A model generated the notes under the pieces. That model had not been told where the DNA came from and did no database searches. It saw only the letters and a program-made list of their open reading frames with translations. Position numbers and translations under genes: made by a program. Below are positions 7,862-15,879 of a stretch of 64,000 nt of DNA, piece after piece (positions within the stretch are counted from its first letter, which is position 1; each line of letters opens with the position of its first letter). Source of the DNA: Hydrogenophaga sp. SL48 (lineage in GTDB: Bacteria; Pseudomonadota; Gammaproteobacteria; Burkholderiales; Burkholderiaceae_C). Location of the stretch: contig NZ_CP063400.1 in the NCBI RefSeq assembly GCF_021729865.1, positions 4,278,001-4,342,000 on the forward strand, in the 5' to 3' direction.

Positions 7862-10768
7862 ATGACGGTCAGCCCTCACAACGGTTCCGCAGCGGCGGTT
7901 TCAGCTTTGTCATCAAATGTGAATCCTCCCCTCGCACCCTGGCCGTCGTTCACTGCGGCCGACCGGCAGGCCGACCATTCGCGGTTCGTGCAGCGTGTGC
8001 GCCGCCGCTACGAGAGCGAGATGCCCTGCCTGCCGCCTGGCGCCCCGACCCACGCCACGATGGCCGACGGCCTGGCGCAACTGCGCGAACGGGGCCTGCC
8101 CTTGCCCGCGGCCTTGCGCGCGCTGCGCCAGCTGGTGATGGAGCGCCTGGTGGTGCTCGACTGCGAGCAGGGCGCACCACTCGCCGATGTCACGCGCGCC
8201 GTGACCGAGCTGGCCGAGCTGGCGCTCGACCACGCCTGCCAGATGGCCTTTGCCGAGCTGGACGAGCTGCACGGTGCGCCGTTGGTTTCACCTTTCGAAG
8301 GACAGGGGCAGCCGCCGGGCCGCCCCAAGGCTGACCAAGCCCCCTCGGGGGGCAGCGAACCACACACCGTGGGGAGCGTGGGGGCCAGCGGCCTTCAACG
8401 CGCCCAGCTGTGGGTGATCGGCATGGGCAAGCTGGGTGCGCGCGAGCTCAACGTGTCCAGCGACATCGACCTGATCTACGTGTACGACGCCGACGGCGAG
8501 ACCGCCGGCAACGCGCAGGGCCGCCACCGCATCAGCAACCACGAGTACTTCGGCAAGGCGGTCAAGCACATCTACAACACGGTGGGCGAGGCCACCGAAC
8601 ACGGCAACGTGTTCCGCGTCGACCTGGCGCTGCGGCCCAACGGCAACTCAGGGCCGAGCGCGGTCTCGCTGGGTGCGCTCGAAGAGTATTTCCAGGTGCA
8701 GGGCCGCGAGTGGGAGCGTTTTGCCTGGCTCAAGAGCCGCGTGATCGCGCCGGCCGCCTGCATCGCCGACAAGAGCGCGGGCGCGCTGCGCGGCGCGGTG
8801 CTGCCCTTCGTGTTCCGCAAGTACCTGGACTACAACGTCTTCGACTCGCTGCGCACCCTGCACCGCCAGATCCGCGAGCACGCGGCCAAGCGCGCCGCCG
8901 GCAACCCGGGCCGCGCGAACGACGTGAAGCTCTCGCGCGGCGGCATCCGCGAGATCGAGTTCACCGTGCAGCTGCTGCAGGTGGTGCGCGGCGGCCAGTT
9001 CCCCGAGCTGCGCACGCGCCCCACCCTGGACGCGCTGCAGCGGGTCGCCAAGGCCAACCTGATGCCACGCGCCACCGCCGAGGCGCTGGCGCAGGCCTAC
9101 GAGTTCCTGCGCAAGGTCGAGCACCGCATCCAGTACCTCGACGATCAGCAGACCCACCTGATCCCCACGCGCGACGACGACCTGGCCTGGATCGCCGCGA
9201 CCATGGACTTCCCCGATGTCTGCGCCTTTCTCTGTGCGCTGGACACCCACCGCGAGGTGGTGGCGAGCGAGTTCGACATCCTGCTCGGCGGCGCGCCCGG
9301 TGGCGGCTGCAACGGCAAGGGCTGCAACGGCAAGGCCGGCGCGCGCAGCTCGGTCGAAGACCTGCAGGGCGTGATGGCCCAGCTGCCCGAGGCCTTCGCG
9401 GCCAAGGTGGCCCAGTGGTGCGAGCACCCGCGCGTGCTGGCGCTGCGCGAAGACGCCCGCGCAAGGCTGGTGCGGCTGGTCGAGCGCACCGGCGCCTGGC
9501 TCGACGAAGGGCGTGTCTCCGAGGTGGCGGCGCTGCGCCTGGCCGACTGGATCGAGCCGCTGCTGCGCCGCGAGAGTTACCTGGCCCTGCTGCAGGAGCG
9601 CCCCTCGGTGCACGAGCGGCTGCTGCGCCTGCTGGGCGCGGCCAAGTGGCCCGCGCGTTACCTGCTCCAGCACCCCGGCGTGATCGACGAGCTGGCGAGC
9701 CAGCAGCTGCTGACCGACCGCTTCGAGGCGGTCCAGTTCGAGGCCGACCTCGAAGACCGCCGCGCCTCGCTCAAGCGCACCCAGGAAGACGACGAGGAGG
9801 CCCTGCTCAACCTGCTGCGCCGCGCCCACCACGCCGAGGTGTTCCGCACCCTGGCGCGCGACGTCGAAGGCGTGCTCACGGTCGAGCAGGTGGCCGACGA
9901 CCTGAGCGCGCTGGCCGACGCAGTGCTGCGCGTGACGGCGCGCTGGTGCTGGAGCCGCCTGAAGAACCGCCACCGCGAGGAGCCGGCCTTCGCCATCATT
10001 GGCTACGGCAAGCTCGGTGGCAAGGAGCTGGGCTACGGCAGCGACCTCGACATCGTGTTCGTCTACGAGGACGAGCACGAGAACGCCAGCGAGATCTACG
10101 CCGCCTTCGTGCGCAAGATGATCAACTGGCTGACCGTGAAAACCGGCGAGGGCGACCTGTTCGAGATCGACACCGCGCTGCGCCCCAACGGCAACTCCGG
10201 CATGCTGGTCACCAGCTTCACCGCCTACGCCAACTACCAGCAGCAGCGCGGCAGCAACACGGCCTGGACCTGGGAGCACCAGGCCATGACACGCGCCCGC
10301 TTCGTGCTGGGGCAGCCGGAACTGGCGCCACGCTTCGACGCTGTGCGCGAGAGCGTGATCAGCGCCGAGCGCGACCGCGTGGCCCTGGCGCAGGAGATCC
10401 GCAGCATGCGCGAGAAGGTGCGCGCGGCGCACCCGGTGCGCGGCGAAAAGTTCGACGTGAAGCACAGCGTGGGCGCCATGGTGGACGCGGAGTTCGTGGT
10501 CCAGTACCTGGTGCTCGCGCACTCGGGCGAACACCCCGAGCTGCTCGGCAACGTGGGCAACATCGCCCTGCTGCAACGCGCCGAAACGGTGGGGCTGCTG
10601 CCCCCGGGCATGGGTCTTGAAGCGGCCGACGCCTACCGCGAGCTGCGCCACATCCAGCACCGCGCGCGGCTGGACGAAGCCCCCACCCAGATCGACGCGG
10701 TGACCGCTCAGACCCTGGCCCCTGCCGTGCAGACCCTCTGGCAACACGTGCTCGGCACCCGGCCGTGA
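7862..10768 (+). CDS. glnE: bifunctional glutamine synthetase adenylyltransferase/deadenylase
   Basis: GlnE adds and removes AMP on glutamine synthetase in response to PII proteins. The 968 residues contain two nucleotidyltransferase domains: the N-terminal deadenylylase (IGMGKLGARELNVSSDIDLI, from about 185) and the C-terminal adenylylase (IGYGKLGGKELGYGSDLDIV, from about 714). Between them is a Gly/Cys/Asn-rich linker (GCNGKGCNGK). About 35 extra residues just before the first nucleotidyltransferase motif are encoded by a chromosomal repeat unit (see 8301-8390) but stay in frame, so the gene appears intact. A GTG at 7919 is an alternative start that would separate the gene from yhdP. The stop overlaps the next gene (GTGA). 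Confidence 0.95.
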   Translation: MTVSPHNGSAAAVSALSSNVNPPLAPWPSFTAADRQADHSRFVQRVRRRYESEMPCLPPGAPTHATMADGLAQLRERGLPLPAALRALRQLVMERLVVLDCEQGAPLADVTRAVTELAELALDHACQMAFAELDELHGAPLVSPFEGQGQPPGRPKADQAPSGGSEPHTVGSVGASGLQRAQLWVIGMGKLGARELNVSSDIDLIYVYDADGETAGNAQGRHRISNHEYFGKAVKHIYNTVGEATEHGNVFRVDLALRPNGNSGPSAVSLGALEEYFQVQGREWERFAWLKSRVIAPAACIADKSAGALRGAVLPFVFRKYLDYNVFDSLRTLHRQIREHAAKRAAGNPGRANDVKLSRGGIREIEFTVQLLQVVRGGQFPELRTRPTLDALQRVAKANLMPRATAEALAQAYEFLRKVEHRIQYLDDQQTHLIPTRDDDLAWIAATMDFPDVCAFLCALDTHREVVASEFDILLGGAPGGGCNGKGCNGKAGARSSVEDLQGVMAQLPEAFAAKVAQWCEHPRVLALREDARARLVRLVERTGAWLDEGRVSEVAALRLADWIEPLLRRESYLALLQERPSVHERLLRLLGAAKWPARYLLQHPGVIDELASQQLLTDRFEAVQFEADLEDRRASLKRTQEDDEEALLNLLRRAHHAEVFRTLARDVEGVLTVEQVADDLSALADAVLRVTARWCWSRLKNRHREEPAFAIIGYGKLGGKELGYGSDLDIVFVYEDEHENASEIYAAFVRKMINWLTVKTGEGDLFEIDTALRPNGNSGMLVTSFTAYANYQQQRGSNTAWTWEHQAMTRARFVLGQPELAPRFDAVRESVISAERDRVALAQEIRSMREKVRAAHPVRGEKFDVKHSVGAMVDAEFVVQYLVLAHSGEHPELLGNVGNIALLQRAETVGLLPPGMGLEAADAYRELRHIQHRARLDEAPTQIDAVTAQTLAPAVQTLWQHVLGTRP
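8301..8390. repeat. palindromic repeat copy H, inside the glnE coding region
   Basis: This GC-rich segment contains a CCGCCGGGCCGCCCC stretch, the perfect stem GCCCCC-TC-GGGGGC and a CACACCGTGGGGAGCGTGGG tail. It resembles the intergenic repeats of this window yet is read as protein (residues about 147-178, rich in Gly, Pro, Ser and Gln). The flanking GlnE sequence aligns with the family on both sides, so the unit looks inserted without a frameshift. Confidence 0.65.
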
Positions 10769-11404
10769 GAGCCTCGCGCGCCTGGCTGCTGCTGTGCGCC
10801 CTGCACGGGGTGGCCAGCATGTTGCTGTGGTGGGGCCAGACCAGCGCGGTGGACGCACTGATCTGGCGCGCCGACACCTGGACCGAGCGGCCCTGGACGC
10901 TGTGGACCAGCGCCTGGGTGCACGTGAACACCCCGCACCTGATCATGAACCAGATCGCGCTGGGCGCGCTCACCGCGTTCGCCTGGGTGATCCGTCCCAC
11001 ACTGCCCAGCGCCCTGGCCTGGTGGCTCTGCTGGCCGCTGATCCAGGTGTCGATGGTGCTCTGGCCCCAGGTGGGCTACGCGGTGGGGCTCTCGGGTCTG
11101 CTGCACGCGGGGGCCATGGTGCTCGCGGTGCAGCTGCTGCTGCGCTGCATCGTGATCCGCAAGGCACGGCGCTGGGGGGGGGCTGCTGATGCTGGCGCTG
11201 CTGATCGAGGTGCTGCTGGAGCGCAGCTGGTCCCATCCCGTGGTGTGGGACGACGGCAATGGGACCTCGGTGGTGCAGGCCGCCCACCTGGCTGGCGCGT
11301 TCTGGGGTCTGTGCCTGGGCCTGCTGGCGGCCTGGTGGCTCAGGCGGCGCCAGGCGCCCGCCACGAACACCCACCCCACGACCGGCGCCCCACACCGCGC
11401 CTGA
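10765..11404 (+). pseudogene. rhombosortase-like intramembrane serine protease, frameshifted at a 9-G run
   Basis: It begins with GTG overlapping the glnE stop (GTGA at 10765-10768). The first part (about 137 codons) has rhomboid hallmarks: WVHVNTPHLIMNQ, and GLSGLLHAG with the catalytic Ser. The last conserved helix, with the catalytic His (VVQAAHLAGAFWGL), is in the next frame, ending at 11404. The two frames join if the run of nine G at 11174-11182 is read as eight, giving RRWGGLLMLALLIEVLLERS. The whole would be about 212 residues, typical for the small rhombosortase family, which processes GlyGly-CTERM proteins; no such substrate is in the window. The break is a real pseudogene, a phase-variable tract or a sequencing error; these cannot be told apart here. 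Confidence 0.75.
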
Positions 11405-11585
11405 CCGGCTGCCCGGCCCCGGACGGTGCCACCCGGCACCGGGCCTCCCCTTCGCCCGCTCGTTCGTCGCGGCACCGCCTTGGCCGCCTGAATCCATCCG
11501 CCAGCCCGCTGCGTATCCAGTGCACCGGGCCCCCGACCAATAACCCCATTGATCGCATGGACGAAAAAGATATCCATCAGGACAA

Positions 11586-11607
11586 ATTGTGACCAATCAG
11601 TCACAAT
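11586..11607. promoter_or_regulatory. perfect inverted repeat, candidate operator
   Basis: ATTGTGAC, a 6-base spacer and GTCACAAT form an exact 22-base dyad in the 489-base gap between the rhombosortase-like gene and the fatty-acid operon. It looks CRP-like, but the TGTGA and TCACA halves are 8 bases apart, not 6, so a different dimeric regulator (for example of the MerR or TetR type) is more likely. An AT-rich stretch follows at once. No -35/-10 pair could be assigned with confidence. Confidence 0.55.
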
Positions 11608-11660
11608 AAAACCAGACGGTTCAAATGCAATCCCACCCACAACCCACATCCGGAGAATCC

Positions 11661-11891
11661 ATGGCCACGACAACGCGGAACTTTTCCACCGGGTGGTTGC
11701 TCGAAACCCGCACGACCCCGCCTTTGGTGGCGGTGTCGGGTATTCCGGTTTTTGCACTGCGAAGCCTTCCGGCCCCTGGTGGGTCGGTTGAAATCCCGAG
11801 GCGCTTCTCCTCCTCCTCCCTCCCTCCCTCCTTCGCGTCGGGGCGCTTCGCAGGCTTTTGTTCAACAGGCCACCAGGCCGCCGGGTTCTGA
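11661..11891 (+). CDS. possible 76-codon leader ORF before the fatty-acid operon
   Basis: An ATG preceded at ideal distance by GGAG (11652-11655) opens a 76-codon frame that ends with TGA at 11889-11891, two bases before the ATG of the flavin oxidoreductase gene. The peptide (starts MATTTRNFSTGWLLE, Ser/Pro/Arg-rich later) matches no family I know, and its C-terminal half is low-complexity (TCC repeats). Its value may be translational coupling: the next gene has no good ribosome site, and its start sits in a hairpin whose first arm includes this ORF's stop. It could equally be fortuitous. Confidence 0.35.
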   Translation: MATTTRNFSTGWLLETRTTPPLVAVSGIPVFALRSLPAPGGSVEIPRRFSSSSLPPSFASGRFAGFCSTGHQAAGF

Positions 11892-11909
11892 AGATGTATT
11901 CAGAACCCG
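11882..11909 (+). promoter_or_regulatory. 11-bp perfect hairpin with the downstream ATG in its loop
   Basis: CGGGTTCTGAA (11882-11892) and TTCAGAACCCG (11899-11909) are exact complements around the six-base loop GATGTA, which contains the ATG (11894-11896) of the oxidoreductase gene. In RNA this would hide or present the start codon. As DNA it is also a 28-base dyad that a repressor could bind. The stop codon of the small upstream ORF lies within the 5' arm. Confidence 0.65.
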
Positions 11910-13285
11910 CCCCCCAACCCATCGGCGGCGCCTCGCGCCGTCCCCGTGTCGCCATCGTCGGTTCGGGCATCTCGGGCCTGGGCGCTGCCCACACCCTCGG
12001 CGGTCTCGCCGATCTCACGCTGTTTGAAGCCGGCGCTTACTTCGGCGGCCACACCCACACGGTGGATGTCACGCTGCCCGACGCCCAGGGCCGGGCCACC
12101 ACCTTCGGCGTGGACACTGGCTTTCTGGTGCTCAACGAACGCACCTACCCCCAGCTGCTGGCGCTGTTCGCCCAGCTCGGTGTGCCGGTCGCGAAGTCGG
12201 ACATGTCGTTTTCGGTGCAGGCGCCCGGCGCCGGCCCGAAAGGCGCGGCGCTGGAATGGAGCGGCTCGGACCTCTCCAGCGTGTTCGCCCAGCGCGCCAA
12301 CCTCGCCAACCCGCGCTTCTGGCGCATGTTGTCCGACATCGTGCGCTTCAACCGCCTCACGACGCGGCTGGCCGAGCGCGGTGAAGACCTCGCGCCCGAC
12401 AGCCCGCTGCTGCAGCCGCTGGGCGACTTCCTGAAGGCCCAGAACTTCTCGGCCGAGTTCCGCGACTGGTACTTCCTGCCGATGATGGGCTGCATCTGGA
12501 GCTGTCCGACCGACCAGATGCTGGCCTTCCCGGTCGCGACCATGGTGCGCTTCTGCCACAACCACGGCCTGATCCAGATCATCAACCGGCCACAGTGGTA
12601 CACGGTGGCCGGCGGCGCGCGGCAGTACGTGGACAAGATCCTCGCCGGCATCCCCGACCGCCGCCTGAACACCCCGGTGCAGCAGGTGCTGCGCGACGGG
12701 CAGGGCGTGCGCGTGGTGAGCGAAGGACGGGTCGAGCACTTCGACGCCATCGTCATGGCCTGCCACAGCGACCAGGCGCTGGCGATCCTCGGCGATGGCG
12801 CGAGCCATGCGGAACGCCAGGCGCTGGGGGCCGTGCGCTACCAGCCCAACCGCGCCGTGCTGCACACCGACACCTCGGTGCTGCCCGACAGCCAACGCGC
12901 CTGGGCCGCCTGGAACTACGAGGCCGCGAGCGCCCACGCACAAGGCGAACCCCAGGTCTGCCTGCACTACCTGATCAACCGCCTGCAACCGCTGCCGGTG
13001 GCTCAGCCGGTGGTGGTCTCGCTCAACCCGCAGCGGGCCATAGCTCCCGCCACCGTGATCGGCGAATACGACTACGCCCACCCGGTGTTCGACCTCGCCG
13101 CGATCCGCGCCCAGGGCCAGATGCCCGCACTGCAGGGCCAGCAACACACCTGGTTTGCCGGCGCCTGGATGGGCTACGGCTTCCATGAAGACGGCCTGAA
13201 AGCCGGTCTGAACGCCGCGCGCCTGCTGATCGAGACGCACGGCCTCGTGCCGGGCAAGGCCTCGTTGCCCGGAGTGGCGGCGTGA
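11894..13285 (+). CDS. NAD(P)/FAD-dependent oxidoreductase (amine-oxidase-like, COG2907 type)
   Basis: This 463-residue flavoprotein starts with a classical dinucleotide-binding fold (VAIVGSGISGLGAAHTL, about residues 18-34). It ends with an FAD-contact block (WFAGAWMGYGFHEDGLKAG) of the family found next to cyclopropane-fatty-acid synthase genes. In Rhodobacter-type clusters the homologue is thought to desaturate or otherwise act on the fatty-acyl chain; that role is inference here. The ATG at 11894 was chosen over an upstream TTG because the FAD motif then sits at the usual distance, although no strong ribosome site precedes it and the codon lies in a hairpin loop. The stop overlaps the next gene by 4 bases. 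Confidence 0.87.
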   Translation: MYSEPAPQPIGGASRRPRVAIVGSGISGLGAAHTLGGLADLTLFEAGAYFGGHTHTVDVTLPDAQGRATTFGVDTGFLVLNERTYPQLLALFAQLGVPVAKSDMSFSVQAPGAGPKGAALEWSGSDLSSVFAQRANLANPRFWRMLSDIVRFNRLTTRLAERGEDLAPDSPLLQPLGDFLKAQNFSAEFRDWYFLPMMGCIWSCPTDQMLAFPVATMVRFCHNHGLIQIINRPQWYTVAGGARQYVDKILAGIPDRRLNTPVQQVLRDGQGVRVVSEGRVEHFDAIVMACHSDQALAILGDGASHAERQALGAVRYQPNRAVLHTDTSVLPDSQRAWAAWNYEAASAHAQGEPQVCLHYLINRLQPLPVAQPVVVSLNPQRAIAPATVIGEYDYAHPVFDLAAIRAQGQMPALQGQQHTWFAGAWMGYGFHEDGLKAGLNAARLLIETHGLVPGKASLPGVAA

Positions 13286-14070
13286 ACGAAGCGTCGGCCC
13301 TGATCGGCTTCGGCCAGGTGCGCCACAGCCGCACCCGGCCCAGCGAGCACGCCTTTGCCTACCCGACCTATTTCCTGATGCTGCCGATGCGCAGCCTTCG
13401 CGCGAACGGCAACGGCGCGCTGGCGCGCAACCGCCGCGCGGCGCTGGCCTTCCACGACAAGGACCACGGCGACGGTCGCGACGACGCGCTGGCCTGGATC
13501 GACGAATTGCTCGCGCAACACGGCATCACCGACGCCCAGGGCGAGGTCTGGCTGCACACCTACCCGCGCGTGCTCGGCTACAGCTTCAAGCCGGTGAGCT
13601 TCTGGTACTGCCACCGGGCCGACGGCTCGCTGCGCGCGGTGCTGGCCGAGGTCAACAACACCTTCGGCGAGCGCCACTGTTACCTGCTCGACGCACCGCA
13701 CTACGGCGTGCCGGTGGCGGCCGACAAGGTGTTCCATGTCTCGCCGTTCTGCCCGGTGCGTGGCCACTACCGCTTCGTCTTCATGCGCACGACGCACGGC
13801 GGCCAGGACCGCACGGTGGCGCGCATCGATTTCCACGACGAGGCCGGTGCGCCCGCGCTGATCCGCACCAGCGTGAGCGGCGAGCTGCAGGCCCTGGACG
13901 CCGCAAGCACCCGCCGCGCGCTCTGGCGCCACCCGGCCATGACCTTCGGCGTGATCGGTCGCATCCACCTGCAGGCGCTGCGGCTGTGGCTCAAGCGCGC
14001 CCCGTTTTTCCGCCAGCCCGAGCCCCCGCGCGACTTCGTGACCGCCGGCGACACGCCTTCCTCTCCCTGA
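13282..14070 (+). CDS. DUF1365 family protein
   Basis: This 262-residue DUF1365 protein begins at a GTG overlapping the previous stop (GTGA). Family landmarks include the N-terminal GQVRHSRTRPSEHAFAYPTY and the central RVLGYSFKPVSFWYCH and EVNNTFGERHCY. The function is unknown, but the gene is nearly always found beside the flavin oxidoreductase and a cyclopropane-fatty-acyl synthase, as here, so it probably acts on the same lipid product. A 17-base gap separates it from the synthase gene. Confidence 0.85.
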   Translation: MNEASALIGFGQVRHSRTRPSEHAFAYPTYFLMLPMRSLRANGNGALARNRRAALAFHDKDHGDGRDDALAWIDELLAQHGITDAQGEVWLHTYPRVLGYSFKPVSFWYCHRADGSLRAVLAEVNNTFGERHCYLLDAPHYGVPVAADKVFHVSPFCPVRGHYRFVFMRTTHGGQDRTVARIDFHDEAGAPALIRTSVSGELQALDAASTRRALWRHPAMTFGVIGRIHLQALRLWLKRAPFFRQPEPPRDFVTAGDTPSSP

Positions 14071-14087
14071 ACCGCTGCAGCCCCACC

Positions 14088-15317
14088 ATGAACAGCACCA
14101 CCGCCTCCCGACAGAGCGTCGGCCTGAACCTGCCCGGCAACGCACCCGCCGCCGCGCGCACCGTGATGCACCTGCTGCACCGCCTGCAACACGGCAGCCT
14201 CTCGCTGCAGCTGCCCGACGGCACGGTGCAGCGCTTCGGCAGCGCCGACGGCCCGCACGCGAGCCTGCGCCTGCACAACTGGAACGTGTGCGGCGCGGCG
14301 CTGAAATCGGGCGACATCGGCTTCGCCGAGAGCTACATCGCGGGCGACTGGCATTCACCCAACCTCACCGATCTGCTGCGCCTGTTCGTCGCCAACCGGC
14401 GCGAGATCGAGGACGTGATCTATGGCTCATGGTTCGGCCGACTGGCCTACTGGGTCAAGCACCGCCTCAACCGCAACAGCAAGGCCAACAGCCGCAAGAA
14501 CATCCACGCCCACTACGACCTGGGCAACGCCTTCTACAGCCTCTGGCTGGACCAGACGATGAACTACTCGTCGGCCCTGTTCGAGTCGCCGGAACAGCCC
14601 ATGGTCGAGGCGCAGCACGCCAAGGTGCGGCGCGCCCTGACCATGGTGAACACCCAGCCCGGCGACCGCGTGCTGGAGATCGGCTGCGGCTGGGGCGCGC
14701 TGGCCGAGATGGCGACCACCGAGTTCGGCGCCTCGGTCACCGGCGTCACGCTCTCCACCGAACAACTCGCGTTTGCTCAGGCGCGCATGGAACGGCTGGG
14801 TGTGCAGGACCGGGCCGACTTGCGTCTGCAGGACTACCGCGACATCAACGACGCGCCTTTCGACGCCATCTGCTCCATCGAGATGGTCGAGGCCGTGGGT
14901 CGCGACTACTGGCCCACCTATTTCAGCGCCCTGCAGCGCCTGCTCAAGCCGGGCGGCCGCGCCTGCATCCAGAGCATCGTGATTCACGACGCGCTGTTCG
15001 ACCGCTACATCGCCGGCACCGACTTCATCCAGCAGTACATCTTTCCCGGCGGCTGCCTGCCCTGCCCGCGCGAGCTGCGCGCGCAGGCCGCGCTCGCGGG
15101 CCTGGAGGTGGAAGACAACTTCTGCTTCGGCCTGGACTACGCGCGCACGCTGCGGCTCTGGCGCGAGGACTTCCTGGCCAAGCAGGAACAGGTGACGGCC
15201 CTCGGTTTCGACCAGCGCTTCCTGCGCATCTGGGAGTTCTACCTCGCCTACTGCGAAGCCGCGTTCGAAGAGCGCAACACCGACGTGGTGCAGCTGACGC
15301 TGCGCAAGCCGGGCTGA
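14088..15317 (+). CDS. cyclopropane-fatty-acyl-phospholipid synthase family methyltransferase
   Basis: This 409-residue SAM-dependent enzyme acts on double bonds of membrane phospholipid acyl chains to give a cyclopropane or methyl branch. The SAM site is VLEIGCGWGALAEMA, preceded by the family block HYDLGNAFYSLWLDQTMNYSSA; the C-terminal part has IQQYIFPGGCLP. The length equals typical Cfa. In this gene neighbourhood the product could instead be a methylated precursor of furan fatty acids, as described for the related Rhodobacter cluster; sequence alone does not decide. The ATG at 14088 was chosen because translation upstream of it shows no family similarity. Confidence 0.9.
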   Translation: MNSTTASRQSVGLNLPGNAPAAARTVMHLLHRLQHGSLSLQLPDGTVQRFGSADGPHASLRLHNWNVCGAALKSGDIGFAESYIAGDWHSPNLTDLLRLFVANRREIEDVIYGSWFGRLAYWVKHRLNRNSKANSRKNIHAHYDLGNAFYSLWLDQTMNYSSALFESPEQPMVEAQHAKVRRALTMVNTQPGDRVLEIGCGWGALAEMATTEFGASVTGVTLSTEQLAFAQARMERLGVQDRADLRLQDYRDINDAPFDAICSIEMVEAVGRDYWPTYFSALQRLLKPGGRACIQSIVIHDALFDRYIAGTDFIQQYIFPGGCLPCPRELRAQAALAGLEVEDNFCFGLDYARTLRLWREDFLAKQEQVTALGFDQRFLRIWEFYLAYCEAAFEERNTDVVQLTLRKPG

Positions 15318-15327
15318 TCGGTCCGCC

Positions 15328-15879
15328 ATGCCCCAACGCCGCCGCCTCTGCCTTGCCGCGCTCGCCGCCACGCTGCCGCTCGCCACGCGGGCCAACACGC
15401 CCGAGAGCGCACTGGACAGCGCGCTGGAGAACACCCAGCCCGTGGGCGCGGCGCGGCTGAAGGTCTGGGGCTTCGACGTGTACGACGCCAAGCTCCGGGC
15501 CGACCCCGGCTTCAGCGCGGCGGCGTTTGACCGCCACCGCTTCGCGCTGGAGCTGGCGTACCTGCGCACGTTCAAGGGCGCCGACATCGCCGAGCGCTCC
15601 ATCGGTGAAATGCGCGGCATCGAACCACTCAGCGCCGAACAAGCCACGCGCTGGCAGGAGGCCATGGCCCGCCTGTTCCCCGACGTGCAGAAAGGCGACC
15701 GCATCACCGGCCTGCACCAGCCCGGCCAGGCGGCGCGCTTCTACCTCAACGGCCGCCTGCTCGGCGACATCAGCGACCCCGCGTTCTCACGCCGCTTCTT
15801 CGGCATCTGGCTCTCGCCCCAGACCTCACAGCCGCGCATGCGTGAGCAGTTGCTGGGCCTGGCCGGCCGCACGCCATGA
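15328..15879 (+). CDS. chalcone-isomerase-like periplasmic protein
   Basis: This 183-residue protein has an N-terminal export signal (RRRLCLAALAATLPLATRA, cut expected near residue 22). The chalcone_isomerase-like domain that follows shows VWGFDVYDAKL, RFALELAYLRTFKGADIAERS and FYLNGRLLGDI. Bacterial members are not flavonoid enzymes; they are thought to bind fatty acids. Its place between the synthase and the transporter suggests a carrier or modifier of the lipid product. The stop overlaps the MFS start (ATGA). Confidence 0.82.
   Translation: MPQRRRLCLAALAATLPLATRANTPESALDSALENTQPVGAARLKVWGFDVYDAKLRADPGFSAAAFDRHRFALELAYLRTFKGADIAERSIGEMRGIEPLSAEQATRWQEAMARLFPDVQKGDRITGLHQPGQAARFYLNGRLLGDISDPAFSRRFFGIWLSPQTSQPRMREQLLGLAGRTP

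Noticed and set aside
8301..8390. Frameshift or interruption of glnE by the repeat
   Set aside because: The frame continues and both catalytic domains are complete downstream.
11586..11607. CRP-binding site
   Set aside because: The halves TGTGA and TCACA are separated by 8 bases, not 6, so it does not fit the CRP consensus; kept only as an unassigned dyad.
11405..11893. Cobalamin or other known riboswitch in the leader of the fatty-acid operon
   Set aside because: No B12-box or other conserved riboswitch core could be found by eye.
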